Shown piece by piece: positions 60,513 through 64,000 of a stretch of DNA of 64,000 bases (its first letter is position 1; every line of letters begins with the position of its first letter). Position numbers and translations under genes: made by a program. The stretch spans positions 1,708,332 through 1,772,331 of the forward strand of contig NC_009253.1 in NCBI RefSeq assembly GCF_000016165.1, read 5' to 3'. The notes beneath the pieces were generated by a model, which saw only the letters and a list, made by a program, of their open reading frames with translations, searched no databases and had not been told where the DNA came from. This stretch comes from Desulforamulus reducens MI-1. Its GTDB lineage: Bacteria > Bacillota > Desulfotomaculia > Desulfotomaculales > Desulfotomaculaceae.

Positions 60513-62147
60513 ATGGCAGAACATAATATATCCAATGAACAGCATTACTTTCCAATTTCTTCTGTGGCAGAAATACTTTACTGCCCGAGAAACTTTTACT
60601 ACCGGGTGGTTGAAGGGGCAGAAGATTCTAACCACCATCTATTGGAGGGCAAGTTGCAGGAGGAACGGCGGGACGAAAGACAGCGACTGGTTCGGGAAGG
60701 TTACCGTCAAGATAGGTCCATTCATGTTTCTTCAGAAAAACTTAACCTTTATGGTATTGTAGATATAGTGGAGCAGGGTAAAGAGATTTACCCGGTGGAA
60801 TATAAGAAGGGCTTTCGAAAGGAAAGTTTGAATGATGATGTCCAGGTTTGTGCCCAGGCTATGGCTCTGGAAGAAAAACTAGGTCAAGATATTAACCGGG
60901 GATATATTTATTACGCTGGGTCCAAAGCTAGGCGTGAAGTAATATTTGATGAAGACTTGCGACTGATGGTAGAGAATGCGGTTGGCCTGGCCAGAAATAT
61001 TGCTTTGTCAGGGGAGATACCGCCACCACTGGCTGATAACCGTTGTGAAGGCTGTGCCCTGGTAAATCGTTGTCTTCCCTTTGAAGTGAAAGGGATCAAA
61101 GAAAACAAGGCAAAGGCAGTTCGCCCCCAACCAGGAATTAACCTAGGCAGGGTTCTATATGTGGACGAACAGGGTGCATCCCTTTATAAAAAGGGAGAAC
61201 GGGTGCTGGTAACAAAAGATCAAATAAAATTTAAAGATATACCACTATGCAACCTGGATCAAGTGGTCCTTGTGGGGAATGTCAATTTATCTTCCCAGTT
61301 AATTAAACTTTTTTTGGGAAGAGGTACAGAGGTCCATTTTATATCCACAAAGGGAAAATACTATGGCTGTCTTCAGGCTGCCCTGTCAAAAAACTCTGTT
61401 TTGCGTATTGCCCAGCATCGGGCCTACCAGAAGCAAGAGGAGCGCCTGCTCTATGCCAGTGAATTTGTTCGTGGAAAGCTATCCAATATGCGAACCAATT
61501 TATTAAGATATAACCGATCGTTAAATAACCATAGTATTGATGAAGCTGTATCAAGAATAAAAAATATTATCAAAAGGTTGGAGAAGGCCAAAGATCTTAA
61601 TGAGTTGATGGGTTTGGAGGGGGCTGGTTCCCGAGATTATTTTAGTGTGTTTGGCCTGCTTATTAAGGATAGAGTACCCTTTGATTTTAATAAGCGCAGC
61701 AGGCGCCCTCCTGAAGACCCGGCCAATGCGCTCCTAAGTTTTAGCTACTCTCTGCTGTTAAAAGATGTGATCACAGCCGTTCAGGTGGTAGGTTTTGACC
61801 CATTTATTGGGTTTCTTCATAGGTCTGATTTTGGTCGACCTGCCCTGGCCCTGGATATAATAGAAGAGTTTCGGCCAGTAGTGGCAGACTCAGTTGTGCT
61901 AACGGCTTTAAACAAAGGTGTTATTGCAGAAGGGGATTTTGAGTACAGGATGGGTGGATGTTTTTTAAGTGAAACCGGGCGTAAAAAAATGTATCGGCTT
62001 TACGAAGAGCGCAGAAAGGAAATGATTACCCATCCGGTTTTTGGCTACCGTATTTCCTACCTGCGTACCATAGAATTACAAGCACGATTTTTGGCAAAAG
62101 TCCTTACTAAGGAAATCGATGGGTATAAACCTTTTCTTGTTCGGTAG
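60513..62147 (+). CDS. cas4-cas1: Cas4-Cas1 fusion protein
   Basis: 544 residues from ATG 60513, about six bases from GGGTGAAG. The N-terminal 200 residues are Cas4: AEILYCPRNFYYR gives the first cluster Cys, GIVDIVEQGKEIYPVEYKKG the RecB nuclease motif, and CEGCALVNRC the three further cysteines of the [4Fe-4S] site. A linker leads to Cas1 from about residue 215 (VLYVDEQGASLYKKGERVLV), with catalytic Glu in LMGLEGAGSRDYF, His in GFLHRSDFGRPALALD and the acidic IIEEFRP. Together these process and integrate new spacers. It is followed closely by cas2 and lies downstream of the array on the same strand. Confidence 0.93.
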   Translation: MAEHNISNEQHYFPISSVAEILYCPRNFYYRVVEGAEDSNHHLLEGKLQEERRDERQRLVREGYRQDRSIHVSSEKLNLYGIVDIVEQGKEIYPVEYKKGFRKESLNDDVQVCAQAMALEEKLGQDINRGYIYYAGSKARREVIFDEDLRLMVENAVGLARNIALSGEIPPPLADNRCEGCALVNRCLPFEVKGIKENKAKAVRPQPGINLGRVLYVDEQGASLYKKGERVLVTKDQIKFKDIPLCNLDQVVLVGNVNLSSQLIKLFLGRGTEVHFISTKGKYYGCLQAALSKNSVLRIAQHRAYQKQEERLLYASEFVRGKLSNMRTNLLRYNRSLNNHSIDEAVSRIKNIIKRLEKAKDLNELMGLEGAGSRDYFSVFGLLIKDRVPFDFNKRSRRPPEDPANALLSFSYSLLLKDVITAVQVVGFDPFIGFLHRSDFGRPALALDIIEEFRPVVADSVVLTALNKGVIAEGDFEYRMGGCFLSETGRKKMYRLYEERRKEMITHPVFGYRISYLRTIELQARFLAKVLTKEIDGYKPFLVR

Positions 62148-62151
62148 ACAT

Positions 62152-62430
62152 ATGAAACAGTATATTATTAGCTATGACATAACAAACGATAAAAGACGGA
62201 ATAAAATACGCAAGTTATTATGCGACTACGCTGTACCGGTTCAATACAGTGTTTTTGAAGCGCGGCTGAGTGAAGAGGATTACATAATGTTAAGGCATAA
62301 ATTATCACGGCTTCTCAGGAAGGACGAAGATAGCATTATTTTTTATTTGCAGTGTTCCAGATGCAGGGATGGTATAATAAGGCTAGGGAATTGCAGCGAC
62401 CCATTTGGAGACGGGATATATATTGTGTAA
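62152..62430 (+). CDS. cas2: CRISPR-associated protein Cas2
   Basis: 92 residues from ATG 62152, four bases after the cas4-cas1 stop. The ferredoxin-like fold begins MKQYIISYDITNDKRRNKIR with the conserved Asp, and QYSVFEARLSEEDY and IIFYLQCSRC follow. Cas2 dimerises between Cas1 dimers during spacer integration. The frame is open further upstream inside cas4-cas1, but translation probably starts at this ATG by coupling. Confidence 0.93.
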   Translation: MKQYIISYDITNDKRRNKIRKLLCDYAVPVQYSVFEARLSEEDYIMLRHKLSRLLRKDEDSIIFYLQCSRCRDGIIRLGNCSDPFGDGIYIV

Positions 62431-62708
62431 GCCATCAAGTATCGCGAACCAATCGTTGTGCACAAAACCGGCTGGTTCGGCGAATTTCAATTAACCGTGT
62501 AAAATAAGGGCTTATTACGAAGCCAGCGCCTAAATGACGCTGGCTTTCCCTCCCACCTCAATGACCACTTCTATTTATCTTGTGGCAAAGGTGTGTTATG
62601 AAGTATTTAGAACCTATGCAAAATAATCTAAATTTATTAAATATATGCTAAATAAGAAAGGATGCTAGGTAAATTTGTCAAATATGGATATGAAAAAGGG
62701 GTGAGAAA
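62431..62708 (+). other. Intergenic region before cas10
   Basis: No gene. CGAACCA/TGGTTCG (about 62440-62481) and AAGCCAGCG/CGCTGGCTT (62520-62546) form hairpins; the second can end the cas4-cas1-cas2 transcript, though its T-run is weak. The AT-rich DNA after 62580 may hold a promoter for the effector genes. Confidence 0.45.
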
Positions 62709-64000
62709 GTGATTTATGAAACTATCCAACTAGCTGGTTTACTACATGATATCGGAGTATTTTTTCAAAGAGGTAACATTAGTAATTTAAATAGTTTACA
62801 ATATTCCGAAATATCAGCACGATTGATAAAATCTTTTAGTAAGCAACTATCAAAAATCTGTGATTCTGAATTGTTAAAAAATCTGATTTTAAATCAATAC
62901 GAAGATACTGATTTTTCACAGGAAGCTATACCTAAAAATAAAATAAATCTGACCTATTTAATTAGCAGAGCTGATAGATATTCTTCTTCGGAATTAGAGC
63001 AGGACACCGTGGAAATATATAATTATAAAAAACGGCCCATGGATGCAGTATTTTGCCACTTGGAAATTGGTAAAAAGGTCCCCCAAAGAATGCAATATTC
63101 ATTGGCTGAGTACCGCCCGGAGAATGGATTTCCACGAGAAATTATATCTCACACTGAAGGGGAAATTAATAAAATATTAACTGATTTTAGCCTTGAATTT
63201 AAAAATATTGTTTCTAACATTAAAAGCTTTGAGTGCTTTTACAACCAACTTTATTCTCTTTTATTGAAGTATACTTGGTGCATCCCTTATAACACACGGG
63301 AGAAGATAGCAGACATATCACTATTTGATCATTTAAAAACCACCAGTGCCATCGCAACTTGCCTTTATCAATATCACAACTTTTGCAATGATTATTCTAT
63401 CCCTTCAATAATAGACGATCAAACCTTTAAGTTTAGATTACTCGTGGGTGACCTTTCCGGCATACAAAGTTATATATTCTCTGGAGCCAATGTTGGGGCA
63501 GGGGGAGTAGCAAAAAGGTTACGTGCCAGATCATTTATACTGTCCATGTTGTCAGAGTTAATTTCTTACCAAATTATAAAATCATTTAACTTAACAGTAG
63601 CTAATATACTTATGGCCTCAGGCGGGAAGTTTTATATTTTGTTACCAAATACTAAAGAAAGTGTATCCAGGTTAGAAAAACTTCAACAGAAACTAGACAA
63701 ATACCTGTTGCAGGAGTTTAAAGGTGAGATAGCCCTTAACCTTGCTCATCAGGAGTTAAATGGTAATGATTTTTGTCAATTTGGCAGTGCGGTAAGCAGG
63801 CTAAGTAAAAAACTGGCTGTTAAGAAAAAAATGCCCTTTGCTAATGTTATGTATTCTCAAGAAGAATGGAAGGAAGGGCAGTTCATATTTCATGCAGAGG
63901 ATACCAAAGGGTTAGGAATATGCAAGGGATGTGAAAAAGAGTTTGCTATTCAACAGGTCGAAGATAAGGTGTATGGACCTGCCTGTCTAAGGGATCTAAA
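62709..64000 (+). CDS. cas10: Type III-A CRISPR effector subunit Cas10/Csm1, 3' cut by window
   Basis: GTG 62709 follows GGGGTGAGAAA. The frame is open for 430 codons to the window end. It begins with an HD-domain motif, IQLAGLLHDIGVFFQRGN (HD nuclease residues His-Asp), then a long helical part, the Csm1 hallmark LLVGDLSGIQSYIFSGAN with GVAKRLRARSFIL, and the first half of a zinc knuckle, GLGICKGCEKEF...GPACL. The GGDD palm motif that makes cyclic oligoadenylate would lie beyond the window. The GDLSGIQ/RLRARSF combination favours Csm1 (III-A) over Cmr2. Remaining csm genes should follow downstream. Confidence 0.9.
   Translation, partial: MIYETIQLAGLLHDIGVFFQRGNISNLNSLQYSEISARLIKSFSKQLSKICDSELLKNLILNQYEDTDFSQEAIPKNKINLTYLISRADRYSSSELEQDTVEIYNYKKRPMDAVFCHLEIGKKVPQRMQYSLAEYRPENGFPREIISHTEGEINKILTDFSLEFKNIVSNIKSFECFYNQLYSLLLKYTWCIPYNTREKIADISLFDHLKTTSAIATCLYQYHNFCNDYSIPSIIDDQTFKFRLLVGDLSGIQSYIFSGANVGAGGVAKRLRARSFILSMLSELISYQIIKSFNLTVANILMASGGKFYILLPNTKESVSRLEKLQQKLDKYLLQEFKGEIALNLAHQELNGNDFCQFGSAVSRLSKKLAVKKKMPFANVMYSQEEWKEGQFIFHAEDTKGLGICKGCEKEFAIQQVEDKVYGPACLRDL

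Overview
The window reads as chromosomal DNA of a spore-forming, anaerobic, low-to-mid GC Firmicute, most likely a Desulfotomaculum/Desulforamulus-like member of the Peptococcaceae. This rests on the spore-linked genes (cwlD, pdaB, ytaF, ytxC, a dacF-type carboxypeptidase), two T-box leaders, a tandem glycine riboswitch, many TTG/GTG starts behind strong GGAGG sites, and a [FeFe]-hydrogenase-type H-cluster protein beside a PP2C phosphatase. The assignment is inference from gene content, not a database match.

Layout. 1-7 kb: a tryptophan/branched-chain-type ABC transporter whose binding-protein gene has lost its C-terminus, a soluble chemotaxis-type signalling protein, and a sulfonate/nitrate-type ABC operon with a TauE/SafE exporter. 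7-13.4 kb: YibQ-like deacetylase and cwlD, a terC remnant beside a structured non-coding stretch, a CNNM/HlyC-type protein, a Na/Pi cotransporter with a Pho-box-like array, an IS110 remnant and tRNA-Leu. 13.7-24.5 kb: an FAD dehydrogenase, the phosphatase/sensory-hydrogenase pair, a YbhGFS-like efflux operon with TetR regulator, then def and map. 24.6-38.4 kb: a tRNA-Pro carrying a 9-nt duplication, PgaC/PgaD-like genes, the polA-mutM-ytaF-coaE-slt operon, a C-terminal protease, DedA and TVP38 proteins, a cupin gene with a nonsense codon, pdaB and dacF. 38.4-54.4 kb: tRNA-Val, the glycine riboswitch with a Na+/amino-acid symporter, tiny membrane proteins, ytxC, T-box-thrS, infC-rpmI-rplT with AUU start and attenuator leader, Ktr potassium transport, a SpoU methylase, yqzL, T-box-pheST.

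54.4-64 kb is the accessory region. Two overlapping WYL-domain regulator genes are broken and one is cut by an IS1380-type transposase remnant. A CRISPR locus with a 37-bp repeat follows: 16 repeats, an IS110-family insertion of about 2.1 kb, then 8 more repeats, a cas4-cas1 fusion, cas2, and the start of a type III-A cas10/csm1 that runs off the end. Repeat polarity and decay of the last repeat place the leader at about 56.4 kb, with crRNAs made from the plus strand. Two spacers are antisense to obvious Shine-Dalgarno/start-codon sequences, as expected for RNA targeting.

A palindromic intergenic repeat of about 75-115 bp occurs four times (2.3, 15.2, 24.6, 35.5 kb) and looks lineage-specific. 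Decay is frequent: a truncated binding protein, terC, the cupin, tRNA-Pro, two WYL genes and two transposase remnants.
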